Assembly: GCA_963668365.1 (NCBI GenBank)
Contig: OY764266.1
Coordinates: 3,844,001-3,908,000 of the forward strand
Source: VXNE01 sp963668365
Lineage (GTDB): Bacteria; Pseudomonadota; Gammaproteobacteria; Pseudomonadales; Azotimanducaceae
Reading direction: 5' to 3'
DNA: 64,000 bases
The notes beneath the pieces were generated by a model that worked only from the letters and a program-made list of their open reading frames with translations, was not told the DNA's origin and ran no database searches. The translations under genes were made by a program, and so were the position numbers. Shown in pieces: positions 18,464 to 27,699 of this stretch (position 1 is its first letter; each line of letters opens with the position of its first letter).

Positions 18464-19537
18464 TTAGAACACCCCCCACTCTCGACCACCGGTGCTCATG
18501 CGGAAATGGCCATCCACGACTTTAGACCTCCGCTTCCATGAGGCCGCGTTACCGCGATCCCCGACAGTCATGCGAAACTGCCGCAACCCGGTTTGCTCGA
18601 AGCGGAGGGTCTGCTTGTCGTACTTGGGCGGCCCTTCGGATTCCGGCAGGGGCAACGTGAGTACATCCATGCCGTTGTTGCTGAATCGCAACGAACAATC
18701 GTTTCTAACGGTTCCCCCGTACTTGATCGCGACGTCGCCGAGAGTCGTGTCTCGGTCTAGATCCCGCGCTGGGAATCCAAAGAAAACCCGACTGTTGCGC
18801 TTGAGCATGAGCTGATTGCCCGGGCGACCGTGGCCACGATTCAAGTGCAGATTGCCGGCCTCGATCCACAAGTTCTTGCAGACGTTGAGCTTGCGTAACT
18901 GAATCGGTGTCAACTGACGGCCGGTTCCGACCGAACTCGGTGCGGCGTCGTCGTCGGTTGGTGTCGGGTGCTTGCGGTTGTCCGCCGCCCGATATCGCGC
19001 TTCGTAGTCGGCGGCGATCTCGCCAAGCGGCGTTGCCTGTTGCCAATGGGCATCAAACCATGTTCTGACTTGGCGAAACGCCGAAGTGGACGGATCTGCC
19101 ACCACGGCTCCCGCTTCTACGCCCAAGCAAAGCCCGGTTCGGGATAGGTTCCCAGAACCAACCACGACGGCCTTATCGGTGTTGCGCTGGAAGGTGTAGA
19201 GCTTAGGGTGGAAGGAGGCTCTCGGGCAGCAACCGCTGCGACCAGCGACGAAGGTGCCGTCGTGGATGCGCACGTCGGACTTAGGTAGCGTGTTGAGTTC
19301 GGCTAACGCGAATGGATCCGAGCGGCAGAAGTCAATGCCGATGAGCCATCGTTTGCGGACGCTTTTCCATGAGGCCGTCTCGTCCAATCGCTCAAGCAAC
19401 TCGGCAACCCCGCTGTGCGTTGCATAGGCAACAGCAGCCATCATCTGGGTCGGGAGAATCCTCGCGTAGGCTGTCGCGACCCCATCAACATAGCTACCGT
19501 CGTTCGCCTCGGCGGTCATGAACTTCACGTTTGGCAC
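18464..19537 (-). CDS. PLD-superfamily nuclease (NgoFVII/BfiI-like HKD protein)
   Basis: 357 residues. One HKD-type site is visible: F-H-P-K-L-Y near residue 109 followed by V-V-G-S-G-N-L-S near 127, the arrangement of phospholipase-D-fold nucleases and of the dimeric metal-independent BfiI/NgoFVII restriction enzymes. A second HKD is not seen, so a dimer is likely. The C-terminal ~180 residues could be a DNA-recognition domain. The GTG at 19537 is preceded by GAGG and lies two bases after the first pglX, ahead of the second one. Likely a restriction or accessory effector working with the methylases. Confidence 0.75.
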   Translation of the reverse strand: MPNVKFMTAEANDGSYVDGVATAYARILPTQMMAAVAYATHSGVAELLERLDETASWKSVRKRWLIGIDFCRSDPFALAELNTLPKSDVRIHDGTFVAGRSGCCPRASFHPKLYTFQRNTDKAVVVGSGNLSRTGLCLGVEAGAVVADPSTSAFRQVRTWFDAHWQQATPLGEIAADYEARYRAADNRKHPTPTDDDAAPSSVGTGRQLTPIQLRKLNVCKNLWIEAGNLHLNRGHGRPGNQLMLKRNSRVFFGFPARDLDRDTTLGDVAIKYGGTVRNDCSLRFSNNGMDVLTLPLPESEGPPKYDKQTLRFEQTGLRQFRMTVGDRGNAASWKRRSKVVDGHFRMSTGGREWGVF

Positions 19538-19539
19538 TA

Positions 19540-22500
19540 TTACCTCATCTTCTCGATTGCGGGATAGTGAGCGTCATTGACTCGGTCGCCGGTGAACATT
19601 CCGTCGACCCAAAACCACGGATAATCCGTGCCGCGCGCAGGTTCCCTACCCCGATCCTTGCGCCAGCTAATGTTCGGCTTCGCGCGTAGTACGCCGGCGC
19701 CCCGATGGCCGCCGGGTAGATCCTGGGCCATGAAGGGTCGGATGTTCAGGCGGATACCATCATTGACGTCTGGGGCCCAGCCGACCGGTTGGTCTTGAAT
19801 TGGCTTCCAGCGTACGAAGATGTCGAACGGCGGTTCTCCTTCAAGAATCGCGACAAGGCATTGCTGTAGTTCCAGCGCCGCAGCGAGACGAGCTTCTGCC
19901 CCGGCTGCCCCACGCTTGGCGTCATCTTGGCGGTGTGCGATCCACTCGCCCAGGTAGCTGTACGTTAGCGACTCCAACAGTCGGCGTCCGGCTCCATCGG
20001 GTGCCGTCAATCGGTGATAGTTGACGAGCGCGTGGAATCCATCGTATCTGCGACCGTCCCACACATGCCAGATGAATGGGCGGCTTTGGAATAGTTGGCA
20101 ATGCTGTTCGAAAAAGGCATTTCGTAACCAGTCGTCGAGAGATCGGCTTTCCACTTCCGTCAGCAGACTTGCCAACTGGTCGTCGCGCCAATCCGTTCCC
20201 CACGCTCGTTCGAGCAGCCGCAACAGTCGGTGCTCGGCTGGGTGATGTCCGCGCACAGCGGGAATGCAAACGATGCCGTCCTCGGCGGCCAATGCATCGA
20301 ACGTTCTTCCTTCGAGGATGCGCTGCTTGACGGTGTCGGCGACCTCCAGACGAAGTCCAGTCTGCATCGGCCACCGGTAGCCGAGCAACCGAGCCACGGC
20401 AACCTGCAGTGCGTGCTGTGAGTAGCGCGGATGGCCGTGGAAAACCCACTGGGTAGGATCGCTCGTCTCCAGTGCAAGAGGTCTCTCAGCACCGTTGGTT
20501 CGGGTCTTGCGCCAGAGCGAGGCATCGTAGGGGACCTTCGTGAGGGTGGCGTTCGTCACCGATAGCTTTGGGTTCAGTCTGCGTACGCGCTCTCTGTACT
20601 CGGGCGAACTGCAGTACGCCCAAATCGGCACAAGCTCCTCGTCGTGGCTGGGCACGACCACGGCCACGTTGCAGTCGAACTTGGTTCCCAAGTAAAGCGA
20701 TGCAGGCAATCCGCCCATACGGTTGATCGCAACACCGCGTCTGCCCCACGCGGCATGACCGGACTTCCAGCCACCCAGACGGCCTTCCTGCTTGAGGGTC
20801 TCGGCGTGGCGAGCGTACCTACCGCGGCCATCCTCCCACAACAAGGCATGGCTGCAGCCGCTAATCCGCGCGGTGGACGACGGCGCGAACTGAAACGGTT
20901 CCCAGCCGCTGGCCAGCCGCGGCAGTTCCCAGAAGTTGAATACGAACTGGGCGTTGTCGCTGGTTGCCAGTCCTTGGTGCGCGTATGCCACGCTACTGAG
21001 CAGAGGTGCATCTTCATCCGCCTCATAGCCAATCACCGAATCTGGGTTGGTGGCCTGGGCTGCTTGATTTAGCGCGCGAACGGCTTCCTCCTGTAGGCGC
21101 AAGGCTTTCAAATCGGGAGTCTCGCCCTTCGTCGCGTCGACCCACGAGAACGCACGACCAAGCCGGTCTTGAGATGCTCCAACGACAATAAGGCACGCGT
21201 TCACTACTTCGCCGCCAATGGATTCGAAGGCTCTTGGCCCCAGCGTCGCCAGCATGAGCCACGTGCGTTCGGCAAGTAGCCGACGGCGCAAGTTGCGGTA
21301 ACGGGCAAGAAACAACCAATACTGAGGCGCCACCAGTACGGCTGTTCCCGCGTCAGCACACAGTCTCAAGATGCGCTCTAGGAACACTGTCGCGAGATCC
21401 TGCTTGGACCGAGGGAAGTGCTTTTCACAGAAGCCACGCAGTAGCGGGCTCTGTTTCTCGCGACCAAGGTATGGAACGTTCGTAGCAACCAGATGAAACC
21501 GGGTCGTCAGCACCTCGGCCGTTTCGGCTATACCAAGGGCGGCGATAGCTGTTTCCTCCCTTTGCGCGTCCCCGTTATGCCGCTCAAGTGCCCGTTCCAA
21601 AAGGGGCCGGAGTTGATCGAAGCCCGCCGTGATCATGTCCTCCGGCACCGAGCGTAGCGGGTCTATCAGGCTGCCCAGCGTCGGCGCATCCCGAAACGCG
21701 TCGTGCAGCGCAGCCATGCCCGCCTCGACCTTCGAATCGCCCTCCGCCAAGCTAATCCAATCCTCTTTACTCGCCGCCACCGGCTGGCCGCACCAGCCGA
21801 GGTTGAGCCTCGGCAGATTCCGATAGCCTCCAGCGCCCGGATAGCGCCATGCCTCCAGCGCCAAGGCGAACGCCGCAATGGCCACGCAGCGCTGGTCTAT
21901 TTCGAGGCCGTGGAGATTCTCGCGCAAAACCGCATCCACCGCCGCCGAGGCGTCGAGCCCCTCCAACGCGATTCGCATCGGCACCAGCATCAGGAGGGCG
22001 GCGACCAGGAAGTGCCCCGAGCCACAGCATGGATCGAGAAGCCGGAACTCCGCGAGGTCGTCCGGCCAGCCGTCGAGTGTCCCGGCTGCGGGCGTGCCCT
22101 CGTCGGCGTGGCGCAGGTAAGTAAGGTCTGCCGGGCACGTCTTGTCGGGAAGCCGGCTCTCCCACCATGCCCCTAGCGAGTTGTGCAACAGGAACTGCAC
22201 CATGTAAGGCTCGGTGAAGAGCTGCGTGACCGCGGGCAGCTCGTCCGCCCCGATCTTCGTCTCCGAGCGGTTGACCTCATCCTTCTTCTTCGCCTGCCAG
22301 AACTGGTACACCCAGCCAAGGGCATCGCTCGCTGCAAAGATCTCGGTCGGGAGCCCTTCGACCAGTTCTTCGAGCCGCACGCGGTGCTCCCGCGCAAGCC
22401 GCACGCCGAACACCGGGTGGTCCGGCCGGAACACCTGCGGCAGCATCCGCTGGGCGAAACGCGAAGCCAAGGTCCAGCGATCCGTTCCCTCGCCCTTCGC

Positions 22501-22860
22501 AAGTTCCTCGCACTCGTCGAGCGTAACGGGCACTGCCAACTCGGACTCGATCAGCAGGTGGTTCTCGGCCAGGGAACGGGCGAACAGCATGGCGTGCCAA
22601 TGCTCGTAGGCGCACTCGTGCGTGAGGTGGTCAATCCCATGCGCGCCGGACCGTCCGTCCATCGTGTCGCCCAGGTGCCGCGCATGCGCCCGAAGCCGTC
22701 GGCGCAGCGCGCGCTGCTCATCCGACATGTGCTCGAACGGGTCGCGTCCATCGACCGCGAGCGCTTCGAGCGCCGCCCTTGCGCCCGTTTCCGCGATTTC
22801 GCGCGCGTTGACGACCGCGCGTTCTAGCTGCCGTCGGTGCTCTGTCGAAAGCGTCTTCAT
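19540..22860 (-). CDS. pglX: BREX adenine-specific DNA methyltransferase PglX, first copy
   Basis: 1,106 residues, six bases downstream of brxC. Same N-terminal half as the second copy (D-P-C-C-G-S-G-H-F near 276, N-V-P-Y near 461) but a different recognition region between about residues 470 and 880, where only scattered blocks align. The C-terminal block F-I-W-H-V-W-D-G-R and the R-L-N-I-R-P-F segment are again shared. By operon position this is the canonical brxC-pglX member. The two paralogs probably methylate different sequences. Confidence 0.9.
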   Translation of the reverse strand: MKTLSTEHRRQLERAVVNAREIAETGARAALEALAVDGRDPFEHMSDEQRALRRRLRAHARHLGDTMDGRSGAHGIDHLTHECAYEHWHAMLFARSLAENHLLIESELAVPVTLDECEELAKGEGTDRWTLASRFAQRMLPQVFRPDHPVFGVRLAREHRVRLEELVEGLPTEIFAASDALGWVYQFWQAKKKDEVNRSETKIGADELPAVTQLFTEPYMVQFLLHNSLGAWWESRLPDKTCPADLTYLRHADEGTPAAGTLDGWPDDLAEFRLLDPCCGSGHFLVAALLMLVPMRIALEGLDASAAVDAVLRENLHGLEIDQRCVAIAAFALALEAWRYPGAGGYRNLPRLNLGWCGQPVAASKEDWISLAEGDSKVEAGMAALHDAFRDAPTLGSLIDPLRSVPEDMITAGFDQLRPLLERALERHNGDAQREETAIAALGIAETAEVLTTRFHLVATNVPYLGREKQSPLLRGFCEKHFPRSKQDLATVFLERILRLCADAGTAVLVAPQYWLFLARYRNLRRRLLAERTWLMLATLGPRAFESIGGEVVNACLIVVGASQDRLGRAFSWVDATKGETPDLKALRLQEEAVRALNQAAQATNPDSVIGYEADEDAPLLSSVAYAHQGLATSDNAQFVFNFWELPRLASGWEPFQFAPSSTARISGCSHALLWEDGRGRYARHAETLKQEGRLGGWKSGHAAWGRRGVAINRMGGLPASLYLGTKFDCNVAVVVPSHDEELVPIWAYCSSPEYRERVRRLNPKLSVTNATLTKVPYDASLWRKTRTNGAERPLALETSDPTQWVFHGHPRYSQHALQVAVARLLGYRWPMQTGLRLEVADTVKQRILEGRTFDALAAEDGIVCIPAVRGHHPAEHRLLRLLERAWGTDWRDDQLASLLTEVESRSLDDWLRNAFFEQHCQLFQSRPFIWHVWDGRRYDGFHALVNYHRLTAPDGAGRRLLESLTYSYLGEWIAHRQDDAKRGAAGAEARLAAALELQQCLVAILEGEPPFDIFVRWKPIQDQPVGWAPDVNDGIRLNIRPFMAQDLPGGHRGAGVLRAKPNISWRKDRGREPARGTDYPWFWVDGMFTGDRVNDAHYPAIEKMR
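21667..22758 (-). repeat. 1,092-bp identical tract, copy in first pglX
   Basis: Partner of 17165-18256 in the same orientation. Recombination between the two would delete 4,502 bp (the PLD gene plus one recognition half) and leave a single hybrid pglX. Confidence 0.92.
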
Positions 22861-22866
22861 CTTTCT

Positions 22867-25800
22867 CTAGGAAACCGCGACCGGCCCCTTCTCCAGTTCT
22901 TCTAGCAGCCGCGTTTCGGTCTCGGCCAGCCACGCCTTTGCCTCCTCGGGAGAGCGTAGCGTCCCGCTGTCGAGCTTGATGTGGCGCACCTTCGGCTCAA
23001 CCAGCTTGTCCGCCTCCATGCGCGCCTCTGCGAACAGTTGCGGCAGCGCGGCCGTACGCGTGCGCCAAGCCTCCAACGGCGTTCGGGAAAGCGATTCGAT
23101 CACTTCCTGTTCAGTGCCGGTGGATCCCTTGGTGCTGGTAACGACGCCTCGTTCATTGAGAATCCGGTCGCGCACCGATGACTCGATCGTCTGCCAGCTT
23201 GCAACCTCCTCGAGAGCTTCGGATTGCGCCTTGAAAACTGCCAGGTGCTGGCGCTCGGCCGCCACTAAGGCGCCACGTAACGCATCCACAAGGCCGCGCG
23301 CCAAATCGGGGACTGGGTCCGTGGCGTGCAGAAGGCTGCGGTTCTCGGCAATCGCGTCAAGCTGCGACCGAAGGTCTGCTGTGCCAGCCACGCCGTCCGC
23401 GTGCTCAGCAAGCAACACAGCCCGCTTGTAGGACGGCAGTCGAGACTCTGCAAGCTTCGACGCTGCGGTCCACTCGTTCAGATTCGTCAGAAGCTCGTCG
23501 TGCCGGTCGAGAATGCCCCTTAGTTGCTCGTTGCCGACAAGCGACTGGAGATCTTCAACACCGCTCGTGTCCGGCTTCGGCGGAAGCGGCGGCTCACCGC
23601 CTGCATGGCCCGCCAGTTGCTCGAGGTGATCCAGGAATGACCTCGCGGCAGTTGCTTCTTCGTTGGGCCGCACCGACGCGCCCGCCTTGCTCAGGAGTTG
23701 ACGCAGCTTCAACCGCTCGGGCGTGTCTATCGTGGCACTTTCCACCCGGAAGTCGGATGTCGAGACCTTCCCCTGATCGAGCTGCCCCGGTGTCAGCGCT
23801 GTACCGTTCAACGTCGCTCGAAGATGGCCTGACGCGAACAGGCTGACGAGCGCCGCATCGACCGCGTCGCGCGGCCAGCCATACGGCGGGCTAGCGAAGT
23901 GTGCGCGGACCTCGCGGCCTCTTCGCCCGCTACCCACAAACGACAGAACGGCAGCGCACACTGCGTGATCCTCGGTCTTGCCTGGGTGATCCACGGCTTC
24001 GAGCGGGTTCGCCGCGCCCCTGCGCGCGCGCTCGATCACCGTGCTCCAGCGCGTGTCGTCAGCTTGCCTGAATTCGTAGAACAGCCGGTCGAGTGATGCC
24101 TTGGCCCCTGCCTCGATCTTGTCGGCGAGGTTCGCCTGCGGCAGTTCGGTGCCTCCGCCCTGGTATGCCTTGGCTCCGGCGACGACCTCCCCGACGAGCG
24201 CCCTCAGGCTGTTCTCCGCCTCCGCGAGTCGAGTTTCCATGCCCTGGCGGGCTTCGATTCCTTCCGGAGCCGACGGTACGCCCTTGTAGTCGAGCGTCCC
24301 TTTCGCGGCATCGCGCATGGCGATAGCACGTTGCAGCGCGTCCGCCCGCGCCCTCGGCACGAAGACGTGGATCGTAGAGTCATCGGCCCCGGCAGCGCGC
24401 GCGTCGTCAACCACGTTCTTCCCGGATGCGCCCCAACCGTCCCGCACCCAGATAGCAACTTCGCTGCTTCCGGAGTTTGGCGGTTCCGGACCGAAGTGCA
24501 GCGAGAGCTTTCGCGGTTCCTTGCTGGCGCCTTGGGTCAGCCTTGTCGGACCGATCGCTCTCTGCACGGCGTCGTTCAAGACCTGCGCGCGTACGGGTCC
24601 GATGCGCGTTGGATCGTTCATCAGCCGGCTCTGGCGCGTGCGAAACTCCGCTTCCCACTCGCTGCTCTCGCGTGTCTGAAGGCTGTATTCCTCATCAAGC
24701 TTCATCAGCGTCGCTGCTTCGACGAGCTCGTCGAGCAGGCCGGGAATCCGACCTCGAAGCATGGCCCCATCCTGCGCAAGGTCCGAGACGAGGAGGTCCG
24801 CAAGGGTCGAGGCGGTCGCGCGCACGCCAATATCTGCCGCGGCATCGAGCGGCAGCTTGCGGATCAGAAAGATCAGCGCACAAGCCCGTGACTTGAGCGT
24901 TCCGTCCGGCGTTCCGTCGTCCAGTTTCGCGATCGTCTCGTTGATCTCACGAAGTAGAACCCCTGACTGGAGCAGGCTCGCGGAAATCTCTTGGAACAGA
25001 AAGTCCGCCGGCACTACGGTCCCCAAGGGACTATCGGCCGTATGCCGAATCGCGTCGTAGACGATGCGCAACTGCGTGCGCAACTGACCCGCCGTTCCGG
25101 CTCGGTCGACCGCCCGCAGCGCCTGCTCCCAGAAACGTCGGCGCACCGGAAGAAGAGGGTAGTCGTCCACCAGCACCGCGCCGTCCTCGGTGCGTGGGCC
25201 GATCGCAGTCCCGACCAGATGCCGGTCGATCTCCCCCGCGTTGGCGTCAAGCGAATCGCGCACTTCGTTGACGCGGTCTGCTCGCTTGGCCAACACGACC
25301 CTTCTCGTCACCGTCTCTACGTCGGTGTCCGAGAGTTCGACATTGACCGTGAACCGGCCTTGCAGTCGCTGGAGCGCGGGCGTACCCGACAACGCCGTCT
25401 GGCCCGTTCCCACGAACAGTAGCCGGCCCTGAAACCGTTTGCTGCACGCCTCCACGACTTCCTGAACCACGTAGGAACGGTTGGTATCCTCCCCGATGTA
25501 CTGTTGCACTTCGTCGAGCACGACCACGGTGCACGGCATCTCTCCCTTTGGCGCGAGGACATCCTGCAGCACCGACACGAGTGCGTCGTTGGAGATGTCC
25601 TTCTCGTTGGGGAACTGGTTGCGGAGGGCTGCACGGGCCTCACGCTCGTTCGTCGCAAAGTCCGGATCGGCACTCAGCAACTCCTTTGCGATGAGCGGGC
25701 TCACGTACATATCGTTTAGTTCGCGTCGGAAATCCCGTTCCTCGGATTCCACGCCTGCGCTCACCCGCTCGTAGATCCCGTTCCGCTTGAGCCACAGCGT

Positions 25801-26310
25801 GAAACGTGCCTGCGCGTAGCTGTCTGGAAGCCCGGCTGATCGGAGCACTACCCCGAGCAACGCTAGCCGAACGCTGTCCCCTGCTGCGGACCCCAACGTA
25901 CCGGCCGCGGCGTGAAGACCGCCCGAGCGCTTGCCGAGGGTCGTGATTTCCCGCAGCAAGTCGTTGACGTCGATAGGCAGTCGAGCGAGCCCCCGAGCTC
26001 TGGCGCCATCTTCCGGAAACTCCTGGTCGATCCAGAGGAATCGCAGCATCTTGGCGAGGTGGGACTTGCCGCTGCCGAAAAAACCGCTGATCCAGGCGGA
26101 CGGCTGTTCTGGCTGTCCCTGGTTGTTGACGTAGGACTCGAGAATCCGGACCAGCCCGCTCCGGTATTCGCCTTCGCAAACGAAGTGCTCGAGTTCGAAC
26201 CTAAGCGTCTGCCGTTCGTCGTTAGTTCGCGCGTCCGTCATCGCTGCAACGCCGTTGTTTAGCAGCGCGGCAGTGTCGGGGTTTCGCTGGTATAGATCGC
26301 GGTTCTTCAT
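22867..26310 (-). CDS. brxC: BREX P-loop ATPase BrxC
   Basis: 1,147 residues. Walker A G-F-F-G-S-G-K-S-H-L at 76-85 and Walker B V-V-V-L-D-E-V-Q-Q near 263-271 are followed by ~850 residues of mostly helical sequence, the usual size of BrxC. The start is the ATG at 26310 (M-K-N-R-D-L-Y-Q-R-N-P), seven bases after brxB; the frame stays open further upstream, but that extension lies antisense-like over brxB and is not conserved in appearance. BrxC is the large motor-like ATPase required by BREX. Confidence 0.92.
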   Translation of the reverse strand: MKNRDLYQRNPDTAALLNNGVAAMTDARTNDERQTLRFELEHFVCEGEYRSGLVRILESYVNNQGQPEQPSAWISGFFGSGKSHLAKMLRFLWIDQEFPEDGARARGLARLPIDVNDLLREITTLGKRSGGLHAAAGTLGSAAGDSVRLALLGVVLRSAGLPDSYAQARFTLWLKRNGIYERVSAGVESEERDFRRELNDMYVSPLIAKELLSADPDFATNEREARAALRNQFPNEKDISNDALVSVLQDVLAPKGEMPCTVVVLDEVQQYIGEDTNRSYVVQEVVEACSKRFQGRLLFVGTGQTALSGTPALQRLQGRFTVNVELSDTDVETVTRRVVLAKRADRVNEVRDSLDANAGEIDRHLVGTAIGPRTEDGAVLVDDYPLLPVRRRFWEQALRAVDRAGTAGQLRTQLRIVYDAIRHTADSPLGTVVPADFLFQEISASLLQSGVLLREINETIAKLDDGTPDGTLKSRACALIFLIRKLPLDAAADIGVRATASTLADLLVSDLAQDGAMLRGRIPGLLDELVEAATLMKLDEEYSLQTRESSEWEAEFRTRQSRLMNDPTRIGPVRAQVLNDAVQRAIGPTRLTQGASKEPRKLSLHFGPEPPNSGSSEVAIWVRDGWGASGKNVVDDARAAGADDSTIHVFVPRARADALQRAIAMRDAAKGTLDYKGVPSAPEGIEARQGMETRLAEAENSLRALVGEVVAGAKAYQGGGTELPQANLADKIEAGAKASLDRLFYEFRQADDTRWSTVIERARRGAANPLEAVDHPGKTEDHAVCAAVLSFVGSGRRGREVRAHFASPPYGWPRDAVDAALVSLFASGHLRATLNGTALTPGQLDQGKVSTSDFRVESATIDTPERLKLRQLLSKAGASVRPNEEATAARSFLDHLEQLAGHAGGEPPLPPKPDTSGVEDLQSLVGNEQLRGILDRHDELLTNLNEWTAASKLAESRLPSYKRAVLLAEHADGVAGTADLRSQLDAIAENRSLLHATDPVPDLARGLVDALRGALVAAERQHLAVFKAQSEALEEVASWQTIESSVRDRILNERGVVTSTKGSTGTEQEVIESLSRTPLEAWRTRTAALPQLFAEARMEADKLVEPKVRHIKLDSGTLRSPEEAKAWLAETETRLLEELEKGPVAVS

Positions 26311-26317
26311 CGGTCGG

Positions 26318-26887
26318 TCATACCTCGTACACTCCTCTATCCTCGTGAACCGTGATCGGCACTGCCAGGTAGTTCCAGCCATCCCGTGCGTCGAGCAGCC
26401 GGTAATTGCTGTTCTCGTGCTCGCCGGGGAAGAACACCACGATCCTTCCGCGCACGTCCGCCTCGACTTCCCGTAGCAGCGCCGACAGGCGGACAAGGCC
26501 GAATAGCGAGGCTACCCCGTAGACAGCGACTACCGCATCTTCGTTGGCGTCAGACGCGCGTAGCACGTTCCGAAGCCGAGATGTGAGGTATTGCAGGAAG
26601 CCGTTCTCCAACTGCAGTTCCAGATCCTCCGGAACCTCGAAGTAGCTATCGCGGTAATCTAGCTGCGCCATCCATTGCGCGAACGCCTGGGTGAGGTCGA
26701 TGGCGAGCCAAGTGTGGCCCGCCTCTCGCGTGATGGCTTGGAAGAGCGGCAAACGAAGACGCAATCGTCGTTCGTCGGTCTTGTCGTACACGACGAAGAT
26801 AGCCCGCTCGGGACCCGCCAAATCGCGCCTCCATGGCAGCGCTATGTGGCTGCGGTAACGTTCGGCAAGAGTCTCAATGCGTCCCAA
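26318..26887 (-). CDS. brxB: BREX protein BrxB (DUF1788)
   Basis: 189 residues. The C-terminal block I-V-V-F-F-P-G-E-H-E-N followed by N-Y-R-L-L-D-A-R-D-G-W-N-Y is the signature of DUF1788/BrxB. The start is a TTG at 26887 with AAGGAG seven bases upstream, overlapping the end of the brxA-like gene by 14 bases. BrxB is a small conserved core component whose biochemical activity is not established. Confidence 0.88.
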   Translation of the reverse strand: MGRIETLAERYRSHIALPWRRDLAGPERAIFVVYDKTDERRLRLRLPLFQAITREAGHTWLAIDLTQAFAQWMAQLDYRDSYFEVPEDLELQLENGFLQYLTSRLRNVLRASDANEDAVVAVYGVASLFGLVRLSALLREVEADVRGRIVVFFPGEHENSNYRLLDARDGWNYLAVPITVHEDRGVYEV

Positions 26888-27698
26888 CTGTCAACTCCTT
26901 GTCCTTTGCCGTGAGACCGGGAAACGACACGTCGAGCATGGAACCTGACTGCTTGAGATCCAGCAAGCCCAGCCGCTTGGCGTCCCCGGCAAGATCAAGC
27001 AGTTTGCCGGGGTCCGAGTCCAGCACACCAGCCCAGGGCGTCTCGAACAGCCGATACCCGCGCTTCCCGGGCAGATATCCGAGTAGGAGCGCGAATGCCG
27101 TGGCGGCCGGCGTTGCCTCTACCCGTTCTCTTACCTTTCGACTCCGTCCTCGCAGATGCCCCGATTGGGTCCACGAAGACAAGGTGTTTCGCACGACCGT
27201 GTCCAGCGTCGCGTCGTTGAAACGGGTTCCCGCCGAACCCGCGAGCGCTTCTTGAACGGACTGTCGCATTACCTCAACCCCTGCGGGCACCTGGATAATC
27301 GGTGCCGCTGTCGCCCTGAGTAATGGGTCGCGCGCCAATCCCATGAGCAATGCGAGAAGGGGTCGGCTCGGATGGTTTTCGCCCCACAAGCGTCTCAACA
27401 CGCGGAACAGCGGCACCCTTTCGTCAAGCGCGTAGAGTTCCTTGAGTCGCTGGAACGAGATCGCGCGAGTCGCGGCCGTACGCTTCCCCAGACAGTTCTC
27501 GATCAGCACCGCACTCCGGTATGCGGCTAGTACCACGTCGCCGGGAACCGACTCCAGCAATAGCGAAAGCTCTGCAAGCATCAGAGTGCGACTGCTGTGC
27601 GTGCCGCGCTCCCCCGTTCGATATCCCATGCTCGTCGTCTGGACGGCATCTGCTCCGCCCATTGCGCCTTCGAGATTCCATGCGTCATTAGACCACAT
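26874..27698 (-). CDS. BrxA-like first gene of the BREX operon
   Basis: Up to 274 residues. Conserved-looking blocks are R-T-G-E-R-G-T-H-S-S-R-T, E-N-C-L-G-K-R-T near residue 70, L-L-A-L-L-M-G-L-A-R-D-P-L-L-R and R-N-T-L-S-S-W-T-Q-S-G-H-L near 190. The order (K-R-T helix, hydrophobic core, C-terminal T..K/R..GHL segment) and the position just before brxB fit BrxA (DUF1819), a helical DNA-binding protein, but similarity is only by layout. A BrxE-like identity cannot be excluded. The -10-like hexamer at 27705-27710 sits so close to the ATG at 27698 that the ATG at 27662 or 27629 may be the real start. Confidence 0.6.
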   Translation of the reverse strand: MWSNDAWNLEGAMGGADAVQTTSMGYRTGERGTHSSRTLMLAELSLLLESVPGDVVLAAYRSAVLIENCLGKRTAATRAISFQRLKELYALDERVPLFRVLRRLWGENHPSRPLLALLMGLARDPLLRATAAPIIQVPAGVEVMRQSVQEALAGSAGTRFNDATLDTVVRNTLSSWTQSGHLRGRSRKVRERVEATPAATAFALLLGYLPGKRGYRLFETPWAGVLDSDPGKLLDLAGDAKRLGLLDLKQSGSMLDVSFPGLTAKDKELTVGTH

Positions 27699-27699
27699 G

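Noticed and set aside
6494..27698. Classification as Pgl/BREX type 2
   Set aside because: No pglW or pglY kinase/ATPase genes and no brxHI helicase; the presence of brxB, brxC and Lon-like brxL supports type 1.
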